64,000 nucleotides of DNA from CAZYQW01 sp964649825. Lineage in GTDB: Bacteria > Planctomycetota > B15-G4 > JADJEK01. The position numbers and the translations under genes were made by a program. Numbering within the stretch: position 1 is the stretch's first letter; every line of letters starts with the position of its first letter. Below are positions 51,447 through 59,863 of the stretch, piece by piece. The DNA lies in contig CAZYQW010000108.1 in the NCBI GenBank assembly GCA_964649825.1, forward strand, positions 62,001 through 126,000, read 5' to 3'. The notes below the pieces were generated by a model. It worked only from the letters and a program-made list of their open reading frames with translations. It did no database searches and had not been told where the DNA came from.

Positions 51447-52358
51447 ATGTCGATCCGTAGCTTCCTGAAGCGAGTTCGACGCGGGCGAGACGCAGGCGTC
51501 GGTCCCGTCCGCGAACCGGATCGAGGACACTTCGCGCGCGGGCGCGGCCTCGACGGGTTCGAGAAGTCCGTCGGCGCCGACACCGTGCTCGCCGCGGTCG
51601 AGGCGGGACGGACGCGGAGCTCGCCGTGCCGCGTGCTGGAGATCGGGTGCGGGGAAGGGCGCGTGCTCCTCGAGCTGAGGAAGTGGTTTCCGGACGTCGA
51701 TCTCGTCGGCGTCAACAAGGAGCCGTGGGCGGCGATGCGAGGGGCGGAGAGCCTGCCCGACGTCGCGCGGTACTACGGGTCGTTCGACGAGTCCGAGCTC
51801 GCGCGGATCGTGCTTCCGGAGATCCGGTTCTGCGACGCGAAGAAGCTGCCGTTCGACGACGCGAGCTTCGACGTCGTCATCAGCCAGGTCGCCTTTCCGC
51901 ACGTCCGGCGCAAGGACCTGGCGATCGCGGAGGCGTGGCGCGTGCTGCGCCCCTCCGGCGTCGCGCTGATCGAAGTCGACGCGCGCGCTCCGCAGGCGCC
52001 GGACTTCATGCGGCGCACCACGCCCCGCTTCGGCGTCCGCGGTCGTGAAGCGCTCGGCCTCGACGACGTCGTGCTCGCGGCTCGCGAGCGCGGCTTCGAC
52101 GTCGAACTTCTCGAGCGCGGCGACGACGTCCGCCGCGTGTCGATCCGAATGACGAGGAACGTCGCCGAGCTGCTCCGGTTCGGGCTGCGGTTCGACCGGG
52201 CCTCGTCGTTCGGGATCCATCGCATCCGACGCGCCGAGCTGCATACCCCGGGACGTTCGTCGTTCTGGGGGTTTCGGAGCGTCTTCTACCCGAGCGACGA
52301 CGACCCGCTCGAGCTCGGGTCGCGCACGCGCCGGAACACCGAGCGACGCCCCCAGTAG
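51447..52358 (+). CDS. Class I SAM-dependent methyltransferase
   Basis: A 303-residue methyltransferase. SAM-binding motif I is VLEIGCGEGRVLLELR, the acidic loop DVDLVGVNK follows, and motif IV is FDVVISQVAFPHV. The C-terminus is beta-rich (SSFWGFRSVFYPSDDD). The substrate is unknown. It is a clear paralogue of the convergent gene at 52286-53191: both have EIGCGEGR, LVG/LIG-x-NK-x-PW, ARK/RRKDL and the same C-terminal SSF-WG-RSVF pattern. The 3' ends of the two genes overlap by 73 bases. Confidence 0.85.
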   Translation: MSIRSFLKRVRRGRDAGVGPVREPDRGHFARGRGLDGFEKSVGADTVLAAVEAGRTRSSPCRVLEIGCGEGRVLLELRKWFPDVDLVGVNKEPWAAMRGAESLPDVARYYGSFDESELARIVLPEIRFCDAKKLPFDDASFDVVISQVAFPHVRRKDLAIAEAWRVLRPSGVALIEVDARAPQAPDFMRRTTPRFGVRGREALGLDDVVLAARERGFDVELLERGDDVRRVSIRMTRNVAELLRFGLRFDRASSFGIHRIRRAELHTPGRSSFWGFRSVFYPSDDDPLELGSRTRRNTERRPQ

Positions 52359-53191
52359 ACGGTTCCCTTCTCGTCGCCCTTCGGCCCCAGGTGCTTCAGG
52401 TTGAACGACGAGACCTGGTCGTACTCGAGGGCGAGGTTCAACGGCTCGTCGAGGTTCTTCGTAGCCACGACGTTGACGCGCACGTGGTCCTGCTGGCGAT
52501 CCTCCTCGACCCGGATGTCATAACCCGCCTCGCGAACCTCCGCGAGGACGCGGCTCAAGGGGATCGCTTCCTCGTCGTCGTAGACGATCCAGCGCGGACA
52601 CTCGTGGTCGAGGTAGTCCGGCATCTCGTCGATGCGCGTGTCGATGTTGACGAGCGCCGCGCCGCCGCGCTTCAGAACGCGCCAGATCTCCTGGAGCACG
52701 AGGTCCTTTCGTGCCATGTACTGGATCGCGGTCTGGCTCAAGACGAGGTCCACGCTCGCGTCAGGGAGAGCGAGTTCCCGCGCGTCATGGAAGTGGACCT
52801 CCGGCAGGCGGACGCGCGCGAGCTCGTCCTTCGTGAAGATCCCGTAGCGGAGCGCGGTGTCTCGAAACGACGAACGCCCCGTCATCCTCGGCCACGGCGC
52901 CTTGTTGATGCCGATCAGATCGATGTCCGGGAAGCGGCGTCGCAGGTCGAGGAGGAGGCGCCCTTCGCCGCATCCGATCTCGAGCACGCGCACCGGCCCG
53001 CCGGATCGGCGGGTCTCGATCCAATCGACGACGCGGCCCGGCCCGAGCTTGTCCTCGAGCTCCGCGAGGCCGCGGCCCCGCGATCCGGTCGCGATCTCTC
53101 GTTCCTGCTTCGGCTCGTCGGAGCGGTCGCGCCGTTTGCTTCGTTTGCCCATTCGTTGACCTGCTCTTTTCCCCTTCGGCGCTCCTGACAT
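52286..53191 (-). CDS. Class I SAM-dependent methyltransferase, paralogue of the convergent gene
   Basis: A 301-residue methyltransferase. Motif I VLEIGCGEGRLLLDLRRRFP, then IDLIGINKAPWPRM, DLVLSQTAIQYMARKDL and a shared C-terminal GTVYWGRRSVFRRV. The N-terminal ~35 residues are very basic (KRAGQRMGKRSKRRDRSDEPKQ), which hints at nucleic-acid binding. ATG at 53191 is within a repeat at 53178-53200 and lacks a good Shine-Dalgarno; ATG at 53152 (AGCAGG upstream) would give 288 residues and may be the true start. Substrate unknown. Confidence 0.82.
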   Translation of the reverse strand: MSGAPKGKRAGQRMGKRSKRRDRSDEPKQEREIATGSRGRGLAELEDKLGPGRVVDWIETRRSGGPVRVLEIGCGEGRLLLDLRRRFPDIDLIGINKAPWPRMTGRSSFRDTALRYGIFTKDELARVRLPEVHFHDARELALPDASVDLVLSQTAIQYMARKDLVLQEIWRVLKRGGAALVNIDTRIDEMPDYLDHECPRWIVYDDEEAIPLSRVLAEVREAGYDIRVEEDRQQDHVRVNVVATKNLDEPLNLALEYDQVSSFNLKHLGPKGDEKGTVYWGRRSVFRRVRDPSSSGSSSLG

Positions 53192-53200
53192 GTTGGTGGG
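53178..53200 (+). repeat. Module boundary repeat 1
   Basis: GGCGCTCCTGACATGTTGG(TGGG). A direct, slightly diverged copy lies at 58449-58470 and an inverted copy (18 of 19 bases) at 58498-58516. The three copies bracket the ISL3 remnant and the two-component/PepSY gene block. Confidence 0.6.
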
Positions 53201-53330
53201 TGGTCGCACGCGGAGAAGCGCGTGATCCGAGCGCCTGGCCAACGTCGAAGGCAAATCCGGAAGGGGAAGAAGTTGCGCACCGTTCTCGCCATGATGGACG
53301 TCAACTACAACCCCATCACGAGCGAGTTCG

Positions 53331-53835
53331 ATGCGCCCCACCAGCCTACTGCGTCGTGTCGTTCCGTTTCCCCGTCTTTCCGTCGTCGGTTTCCGATTCG
53401 AGGACGCGGATCCGATCATCGGGGTGTCGAGGTCCGCGGGCGTGCTCGATGCCCTGGTTGCGGTACGCGACGCTCTCTCTGCGACCGGCGTTCCGCACGG
53501 CGTTGGCGGCACGTCGACTGCGGTCGGCATCGGTGCTTCTGGTGCTTCCTGGAGGCTCCGCTGCGGTGCGTGGACTGCGTCAAGTGCGGGGTACTGACCG
53601 AGGCGGTCAGTCTGGGCCGCGCCTCGATCGGGCTTCACGTTGCCGTTCGAAGACCTCGTCGGCTGGCTGGCGCAGAAGACCGACAAGACGACGGTCACCC
53701 TGCGGCTCGGGATCGCGTGGAGAACGGTCGGCTCGATCCGGGTAATCGATCGCCACAAGGCTCCGGTCGACCTCACGAAACCCGCCGGCGGCGCGGACAC
53801 TTGGCGATGGCGCGCTCCGCGACGCCTTCAAGTGG
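53331..53835 (+). pseudogene. Broken ISL3-family transposase (N-terminal part)
   Basis: Three frames give consecutive parts of an ISL3 transposase. From ATG 53331: MRPTSLLRRVVPFPRLSVVG and FEDADPIIG. A second frame gives the zinc-finger region (CPGCGTRR...WRHVDCGRHRCF...APLRCVDCVKCGVLTEAV). A third gives LPFEDLVGWLAQKTDKTTVT and RLGIAWRTVGSI, the helix-turn-helix. The DDE catalytic region is missing. It directly precedes the two-component genes. Confidence 0.75.
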
Positions 53836-53950
53836 GTGGGGCCGGCGTTCGGCGTCGGACAGGGACGCGTAAGGTAGGGCAGACGCGCCGCGTTATTCTG
53901 GTCGAGTTACCGGGAGAACCGGCTGGACTCACCGCACCTGAGGTCGCACC

Positions 53951-54628
53951 GTGCGCATCCTGATGGTCGAGGATTCGGAGCGGCTCGCGCAGTCGGTGCG
54001 CGCGGGCCTGCGCAAGCTGGGGCACGCCGTCGACCTGGCGTTCGACGGCGCGGCGGGTCTCTCGTACGCCTGCGCGAACCCGTACGACGCGATCGTCCTC
54101 GACCTGATGCTGCCCAAGCGCGACGGGTTGTCGATGCTGCGCGACCTGCGCGCGCGCGGCCGCGACGTGTACGTGCTGATCCTCACCGCCCGCGACGGCG
54201 TGGACGACCGCGTGCGCGGCCTGCGGGAGGGGGCCGACGACTACCTGGTGAAGCCGTTCGCGTTCGACGAGCTCGCTGCGCGCCTGGACGCGCTGGCGCG
54301 GCGGCCCCGCGCCGCCGCGGCCAACGCCATCGTCGTCGGCGACCTGGTCATCGATACGCGCGCGCGGCGGGTGACACGCGCCGGCCGCGACGTGCGCCTG
54401 ACCGCGCGCGAGTACGCCCTGCTCGCCCTGCTCGCATCCCGCCGCGGTCAGATCGTGTCGGGCGAGGAGATCGAGGACCACTTGTACGACGAGCGCACCT
54501 TCCCGCTGAGCAACGCGGTCCAGTCGGCGATCTCCATGTTGCGCTCGCGCCTGGCGGTGGATGGCGCGCCACCCCTGATCCACACCCGCCGCGGCCTCGG
54601 CTACGTGCTGGACGAGACCCAGCCGTGA
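53951..54628 (+). CDS. OmpR/PhoB-family response regulator
   Basis: A 225-residue regulator. Receiver: MRILMVEDSERLAQSV, phospho-acceptor D51 in IVLDLMLPKRDG, LTARDG and DDYLVKPFAFDELAARL. A winged-helix DNA-binding domain follows (VGDLVIDTRARRVTRAG, LTAREYALLALLASRRGQIV, SNAVQSAISMLRSRL, IHTRRGLGYVL). GTG at 53951 starts the protein. The stop overlaps the histidine kinase start (GTGA). It probably controls the exported proteins encoded downstream. Confidence 0.95.
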   Translation: MRILMVEDSERLAQSVRAGLRKLGHAVDLAFDGAAGLSYACANPYDAIVLDLMLPKRDGLSMLRDLRARGRDVYVLILTARDGVDDRVRGLREGADDYLVKPFAFDELAARLDALARRPRAAAANAIVVGDLVIDTRARRVTRAGRDVRLTAREYALLALLASRRGQIVSGEEIEDHLYDERTFPLSNAVQSAISMLRSRLAVDGAPPLIHTRRGLGYVLDETQP

Positions 54629-56103
54629 CCTCCATGCGCCACGACCTCACCCTGCGGCTGCTCTGCGGGGTCGGCGCCGCCGCCGCGCTGGCCGGCATCC
54701 TGGTCTACGCCCAGGCGCGCCGCACGCTGGTGGCCAACTTCGACGCCGCCCAGGCGGCGAAGGCGTGCGCCATCGTGTTCCTCCTCGAGCTAGAGGACGG
54801 CTGGCTCGAGTTCGACCTCGAGCCAGGAATGATGCCCGAGTTCGAGGGCGGCAGCGAACCCGAGTACTACCAGCTGTGGCTGAGCGACGGACAGGCGCTC
54901 GACCGATCCGTCACCCTGGCTGAGGGTGTGGACCTGCCGCGCCGCCTCGGGGACCTCGTGGGGCCGCAGGGGTTCGACCTGGACCTGCCCGACGGCCGCC
55001 CCGGCCGTGCCATCGGCGTGACGGCGCGCATCGGCGCGGATCGCGAAGAGGACGACGAGCGGGAGGCGCAAGCCGCCGACCCTGGTGCGGAAGGCCCCCC
55101 GTCGGCGACGGAGTACGTGGAGATCGGGCTAACGGTGGCGCGCTCTCGGGCGACGCTGGACAAGGCTCTGGCCACGGTGCGTGACGCGGTGCTCCTGGCG
55201 GGGGGCGCCCTCGGCCTGGCGATCTGGCTGCTTGTGCCGCGCCTGGTGCGGCGCGGCCTGCGCCCGTTGGATGCGATGGGCGAGCGCGTGGCGAGCATCG
55301 ACGCCGACTCGCTCGCGTATCGCCTGGACGCCGCCGGCCTGCCCGCCGAGCTGCGCGGCCCGGCCGAGAAGGTGAACGAGCTTCTGGCGCGACTGCAGGC
55401 GGCGTTCGAGCGCGAGCGGCGCATGACCGGCAACGTCGCCCATGAGCTGCGCACGCCCATCGCCGAGCTGCGCGCCGCGATGGATGTCGCCGCGCGTTGG
55501 CCCGAGGACGCCGGACTGGGCCGCGCGGCGATCGACACCGGGGTGGCGGTGGCGCTGCGCATGAGCGACCTGGTGGCCGGACTCCTGCGCCTGGCCCGCA
55601 TCGAGGGCGGCAGCGCCCGGCCGGTCCCGGAAGACGTGGACCTCCATGAGCTGGTGGAAGAACTGTGGCGCTCCCTCGCGCCGAGGAGTTTCGCCCGCGG
55701 CGTCGAGTTCGAGCACCGCACTCTGCCCGGGGCCGTCCTGCGCGCCGATCGGACGTTGCTGTCCATGGCCGTCATGAACCTGCTGGACAACGCGGCGCGT
55801 TTCGCGCCGCGCGAGTCCACGATCACGTGCGAGGCGGAGCGCCACGAGGACGGCGAACTCACCTGGACGCTGCGCAACCGCAACGAGGCCCTCGCCGAGG
55901 ACGACCTGCGCCACCTGACCGAGCCATTCTGGCAGCGGGGCGCCGCGCGCGGCGGTTCGTCCCACGCTGGCCTCGGGTTGGCGCTGGTCGAATCGGTGGC
56001 CAAGGTGCTGGGCCTACGCCTGCACTTCTCCTGCGGCCAGGACTTCGAGGTGTGCCTAAGCACCGGCGGCCCTCGCACCGTGGGCGCAGCCGCGGGCCAA
56101 TGA
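54625..56103 (+). CDS. Two-component sensor histidine kinase
   Basis: A 492-residue kinase. One membrane helix near the N-terminus (LTLRLLCGVGAAAALAGILV), a periplasmic sensor region (residues ~35-185), a second helix (AVLLAGGALGLAIWLLVPRLV), HAMP, HisKA (MTGNVAHELRTPIAELR, H273) and HATPase_c (NLLDNAARFAP, then PFWQRGAARGGSSHAGLGLALVESVA). The DxGxG loop is replaced by LRNRNEALAEDD. I have seen this variant in a subgroup of kinases with HxGLGL, so it need not mean inactivity. GTG at 54625 overlaps the regulator stop; ATG at 54634 is an alternative. Confidence 0.93.
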   Translation: MTSMRHDLTLRLLCGVGAAAALAGILVYAQARRTLVANFDAAQAAKACAIVFLLELEDGWLEFDLEPGMMPEFEGGSEPEYYQLWLSDGQALDRSVTLAEGVDLPRRLGDLVGPQGFDLDLPDGRPGRAIGVTARIGADREEDDEREAQAADPGAEGPPSATEYVEIGLTVARSRATLDKALATVRDAVLLAGGALGLAIWLLVPRLVRRGLRPLDAMGERVASIDADSLAYRLDAAGLPAELRGPAEKVNELLARLQAAFERERRMTGNVAHELRTPIAELRAAMDVAARWPEDAGLGRAAIDTGVAVALRMSDLVAGLLRLARIEGGSARPVPEDVDLHELVEELWRSLAPRSFARGVEFEHRTLPGAVLRADRTLLSMAVMNLLDNAARFAPRESTITCEAERHEDGELTWTLRNRNEALAEDDLRHLTEPFWQRGAARGGSSHAGLGLALVESVAKVLGLRLHFSCGQDFEVCLSTGGPRTVGAAAGQ

Positions 56104-56247
56104 GCCGCGGCGGCATCGGGCGCAGCACATAGCAACGAAGCGCGCTCACAGGTTGCGCCATCCGTTAGCCTCCGCGCGTGGGCCACCCGCGCGCAATCCG
56201 GCGACGTTCGACAAAAACGCCGCGCGCTCACCTGGCGATAAGCGTTG

Positions 56248-56264
56248 AGCGAGCTTCGCTCGCT
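56248..56264 (+). promoter_or_regulatory. Hairpin in the leader of the exported-protein genes
   Basis: AGCGAGC-TTC-GCTCGCT is a perfect 7-base stem with a 3-base loop, 36 bases before the ATG at 56301 and just before an AAAAAGGAG ribosome-binding site. There is no T tail, so a terminator is unlikely; it may be an mRNA-stabilising or regulatory hairpin. Role inferred. Confidence 0.35.
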
Positions 56265-56300
56265 GTAATGCATCCGCCTGTCCTAAAAAAGGAGCTTGTC

Positions 56301-57059
56301 ATGAAGGACATCACACGCTTCGGTGGCATTGGGCTCGCGGCGGTGGCGTTGGCCGCATTCATCGTCTGGGTCCCCGGCGCCCGCGGCGAAGTTCCCTCGG
56401 GTCCGCCGACGTTCACCAATCCCCTGGACTTCTCGAACGACTTCTTCCCGTTCGAGGCGGGTGCGATGAAGGTCTACCGCGGTAAGTCGGACGGGGAGCG
56501 CATCGTGGTGGTCGACGTCTATGATGCCGAGACGCGCACGTTCAGCTGGAACGGCGGTACGGTGGAGGCACGCCAGCTGCGTGAAGTCGAATTCGAGGAG
56601 GGCACGCTGGTCGAGGTGTCGTTCAATTACTTCGCGCACGCCGACGACGGCACGGTCTATTACTTCGGCGAGGTGGTGGACGACTATGAGGACGGCGCTA
56701 TCGTGTCCCACGAGGGCAGCTGGCTGGTGGGCGGCCCGCTGGGCTCGGACCCGCCGGAGACGGCGACCGCAACGGATCCCACCGTGTTCATGCCGGCCAA
56801 TCCCGACGTCGGCGACGAGTTCAAGCCCGAGGACCTTCTGCCGTTCGTGGACGAGACCGTGACCGTGCTGGCACTGGATGGGAAGTTGAAAGTCGAGGCC
56901 GGCAAGTTCGAGGGGGTGATGAAGGTCAGGGAGACCAGCCAGCTTTCGACCGGCAGCGAGAAGAAGTGGTACGCGAGTGGCGTTGGCTTCGTGAAGGCGA
57001 AGAGCGCCGACGAAGAGCTGGAGCTCATCGCCTACAGCCTGCCGCCGGTGGACGTCTGA
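56301..57059 (+). CDS. Exported protein of unknown function, paralogue 1
   Basis: A 252-residue protein with a signal peptide (GLAAVALAAFIVWVPGARGEV) and an all-beta mature part: PPTFTNPLDFSNDFFPFEAGAMKVYRGKSDGE, then EARQLREVEFEEGTLVEVSFNYFAHADDGTVYYFGEVVDDYE, and a final KKWYASGVGFVKAKSADEELELIAY. It is a clear paralogue of the next gene (shared RGKSDGE, LREVEFE, ADDGTVY-FGEVV-DYE, GSWLVGGP, VFMPANP-VGD, KKWY). I do not recognise a family. AAAAAGGAG lies 6 bases before the ATG. It follows the kinase gene and is a likely target of that two-component system. Confidence 0.75.
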   Translation: MKDITRFGGIGLAAVALAAFIVWVPGARGEVPSGPPTFTNPLDFSNDFFPFEAGAMKVYRGKSDGERIVVVDVYDAETRTFSWNGGTVEARQLREVEFEEGTLVEVSFNYFAHADDGTVYYFGEVVDDYEDGAIVSHEGSWLVGGPLGSDPPETATATDPTVFMPANPDVGDEFKPEDLLPFVDETVTVLALDGKLKVEAGKFEGVMKVRETSQLSTGSEKKWYASGVGFVKAKSADEELELIAYSLPPVDV

Positions 57060-57183
57060 GGCGGCCGTTCCTGGCGGCCCGCTCAGCTTTCGGTAAGGTT
57101 GGAACACGGTGCATCGGCTTCAATGCAGGGCGACCTGCCGCTTTCTCCGGTCTGTCCCGGAGGAAGCCTGCCCGGAGGGATCC

Positions 57184-57948
57184 ATGGACGCGAATCGAGG
57201 ACTTGGAAGCGGTCGGCTGCCGGCAACGACGCGGGTGATGCTGCTCGGCTGGATCGTCGCCGCGGCGCCCTGCGGCGACGGCGCGGTGCCGACGGCCCCG
57301 CCCACCTTCACCGAGCCGCTGAAAATCGACAACTCGTTCAGCCCGTTCACGCCGGGAGCGGTGCACGTCCTGCGCGGCAAGTCGGACGGGGAGAAGTTCC
57401 TCGTCACCATGCTGCAGCTGCCGGACACGCGCACGTTTGCATGGGGCGGCGGCCAAGTGGAGGCGCGCGTTCTGCGCGAGGTGGAGTTCGAGGCGGGCGA
57501 GCTGGTGGAAATCTCGGACAACTATTTCGCGCAAGCCGACGACGGCACTGTCTACCACTTCGGCGAGGTGGTGACGGACTATGAGGAAGGCGCGGCCGTA
57601 GGGCACGACGGCAGCTGGCTGGTGGGCGGGCCCACTGCGCCGGACGATCCCACCGGGGCGGCGAACGTGTCAGACCCCCGGGTCTTCATGCCGGCCAATC
57701 CCGAGGTGGGCGACCAGTTCTCCCCCGAGCCGGGGGAGACCGTGACCGTCCAGGTGTTCGTCAAGAAGGTCAAGACGGGGGCCGGCAAGTTCCAAGACGT
57801 GATGCAGGTGCAGGAGGTGAGCGGACCTCCCGACGACGAGACCGAGAAGAAGTGGTACGTGCGCGGCATTGGCGTAATCCGCACCCAGGGCGGGGGCGAG
57901 AAGCTGGAACTGGTCGCGTCGACGTTGGAGCCGATCACGCCGCCGTGA
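57184..57948 (+). CDS. Exported protein of unknown function, paralogue 2
   Basis: A 254-residue paralogue of the preceding protein. N-terminal hydrophobic stretch VMLLGWIVAAAPCGDGAV may be a signal (with Cys, possibly a lipoprotein). Shared blocks: PPTFTEPLKIDNSFSPFTPGAV, LRGKSDGEKF, EARVLREVEFEAGELVEISDNYFAQADDGTVYHFGEVVTDYEEGA, VFMPANPEVGDQF and KKWYVRGIGVIRTQGGGEKLELVAS. GGAGGG lies just before ATG 57184. Tandem duplication of the gene is the simplest explanation. Confidence 0.75.
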   Translation: MDANRGLGSGRLPATTRVMLLGWIVAAAPCGDGAVPTAPPTFTEPLKIDNSFSPFTPGAVHVLRGKSDGEKFLVTMLQLPDTRTFAWGGGQVEARVLREVEFEAGELVEISDNYFAQADDGTVYHFGEVVTDYEEGAAVGHDGSWLVGGPTAPDDPTGAANVSDPRVFMPANPEVGDQFSPEPGETVTVQVFVKKVKTGAGKFQDVMQVQEVSGPPDDETEKKWYVRGIGVIRTQGGGEKLELVASTLEPITPP

Positions 57949-58014
57949 TGCCTCGCGCGCGGTGCACACAGTGCTTCTTTCTGTTGCAATGGAACCTTAC
58001 ACAGGAGGCGACTC

Positions 58015-58386
<372 letters not shown>

Positions 58387-58448
58387 CCGCTCCTGATCGC
58401 GACGGGTCGCGCGCCGTGGCTCCGGGAACGTCGCGTCAAAGTAGAAGT

Positions 58449-58470
58449 GGCGCTTCTGACATTTTGGTGG
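58449..58470 (+). repeat. Module boundary repeat 2 (direct copy)
   Basis: GGCGCTTCTGACATTTTGG(TGG) matches the repeat at 53178-53199 with two substitutions, in the same orientation. Confidence 0.55.
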
Positions 58471-58497
58471 CTCCATCCATGGGTCGAGTACCGCATG

Positions 58498-58516
58498 CCC
58501 ACCAACATGGCAGGAG
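58498..58516 (-). repeat. Module boundary repeat 3 (inverted copy)
   Basis: CCCACCAACATGGCAGGAG is the reverse complement of CTCCTGCCATGTTGGTGGG, matching the repeat at 53183-53201 in 18 of 19 bases but in inverted orientation. Confidence 0.55.
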
Positions 58517-58639
58517 AGCCTCTTTTCCGGAGGTTTCTCGTGGAAGCCCCGCAGATGGTCATAACGACCTTCTCGCCGCTCTCGTTCCAGTTGCGTCTCG
58601 CCCGGCGGCCCGACACGCCGACCCATTCTGGAGGCTTCG

Positions 58640-59848
58640 ATGAGATCAAGGACGTTCGGCATTGCGACTCTCGCCCTCGGCGTCGCGCTCGTCCCGGCGT
58701 CGCCGAGCGAAGCGGCACCCGTGCCGGTGCGTTTCGCGACGTTCAACTCCAACCTTTCGAACGACGTGGAGAGCGGCCTGACCACGCTGCTCGAGACGGG
58801 CACTTATCAGAAGGCCCACGTCATCGCGGAGATCATCCAGCGCGTTCGGCCGGACGTCGTCCTCCTGAACGAGTTCGACTACGACCCGCGCGGCGAGGCG
58901 CTCTCGACGTTCGAGCGGCTCTACCTGGCCGTGCCGCACAACGGCGCCGCGCCGATCCACTTCGCCCACCGCTTCCACGCGCCGTCCAACACTGGAATCC
59001 CGTCCGGCTTCGACCTCGACAACAGCGGGTCGATCGGCGGCGGCAACGACGCGTTCGGCTTCGGCAACTACCCCGGCCACTTCGGCATGGCGGCGCTGTC
59101 CCGGTTCCCGATCCAGGCCGGGCGAGTGCGCACCTTCCAGCTCTTCCTGTGGAAGGACATGCCGGGCGCGCTTCTGCCCGACAACGCGTCGACGCCGGCA
59201 CCGGCGGACTACTACTCGCCGGCCGAGCTCGCCGTGTTTCGGCTCTCGTCGAAGAGCCACTGGGACGTTCCGCTCCAGATCCGCGATGACGTCGTCCACT
59301 TCCTCGCGAGCCACCCGACGCCCCCCGTGTTCGATGGGCCCGAGGACCGCAACGGACGGCGCAACCACGACGAGATCCGCCTGTTCGCGGACTACGTCGA
59401 CCCCGGGAAGAGCGCGTACGTCTACGACGACGCGGGTGTCGTCGGGGGGCTTCCCGCCGGCGCGAAGTTCATCGTCGCCGGCGACCTGAACGCCGATCCG
59501 TTCGACGGCGACGGCGTGCCGGGGGCGGCCAACCAGATCTCCGATTCACCCCTCGTCAACGTCACGATCACTCCAACGAGCGACGGCGGACGCCAGCAGT
59601 CGCTTCTCCAGGGCGGGGTGAACGCGTCGCACCAGGGCGATCCCGCCGCCGACACCGCCGACTTCGCCGACTTCTCGGCCGGGAACCTCCGCGCCGACTA
59701 CGTGCTGCCGAGCCGCACCCTCGAAACGGCCGGCGCCGGAGTGTTCTGGCCGCTCGCGTCCGATCCGCTGTTCGGCCTGGTCGGCACGTTCCCGTTCCCC
59801 GGCTCCGACCATCGGATGGTCTGGGTCGACGTGCTCGTCGGCGAGTAG
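58640..59848 (+). CDS. Exported endonuclease/exonuclease/phosphatase (EEP) family protein
   Basis: A 402-residue exported protein. Signal peptide FGIATLALGVALVPASPSEA. EEP-fold motifs: VRFATFNSNLS, IIQRVRPDVVLLNEFDYD (metal-binding Glu), FGMAALSRFPI, FIVAGDLNADPFDGDG (Asp/Asn pair) and GSDHRMVWVDV (catalytic Asp-His). Related secreted enzymes are nucleases or phosphodiesterases; the substrate is not evident. GGAGG lies 5 bases before the ATG. It lies outside the repeat-bounded module and has normal composition for the window. Confidence 0.88.
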   Translation: MRSRTFGIATLALGVALVPASPSEAAPVPVRFATFNSNLSNDVESGLTTLLETGTYQKAHVIAEIIQRVRPDVVLLNEFDYDPRGEALSTFERLYLAVPHNGAAPIHFAHRFHAPSNTGIPSGFDLDNSGSIGGGNDAFGFGNYPGHFGMAALSRFPIQAGRVRTFQLFLWKDMPGALLPDNASTPAPADYYSPAELAVFRLSSKSHWDVPLQIRDDVVHFLASHPTPPVFDGPEDRNGRRNHDEIRLFADYVDPGKSAYVYDDAGVVGGLPAGAKFIVAGDLNADPFDGDGVPGAANQISDSPLVNVTITPTSDGGRQQSLLQGGVNASHQGDPAADTADFADFSAGNLRADYVLPSRTLETAGAGVFWPLASDPLFGLVGTFPFPGSDHRMVWVDVLVGE

Positions 59849-59863
59849 GCTCGGCGGCGCGCT

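Noticed and set aside
56248..56264. Hairpin after the kinase gene as a terminator
   Set aside because: It lacks a T-rich tail and sits next to a ribosome-binding site, so it was listed as a leader hairpin instead.
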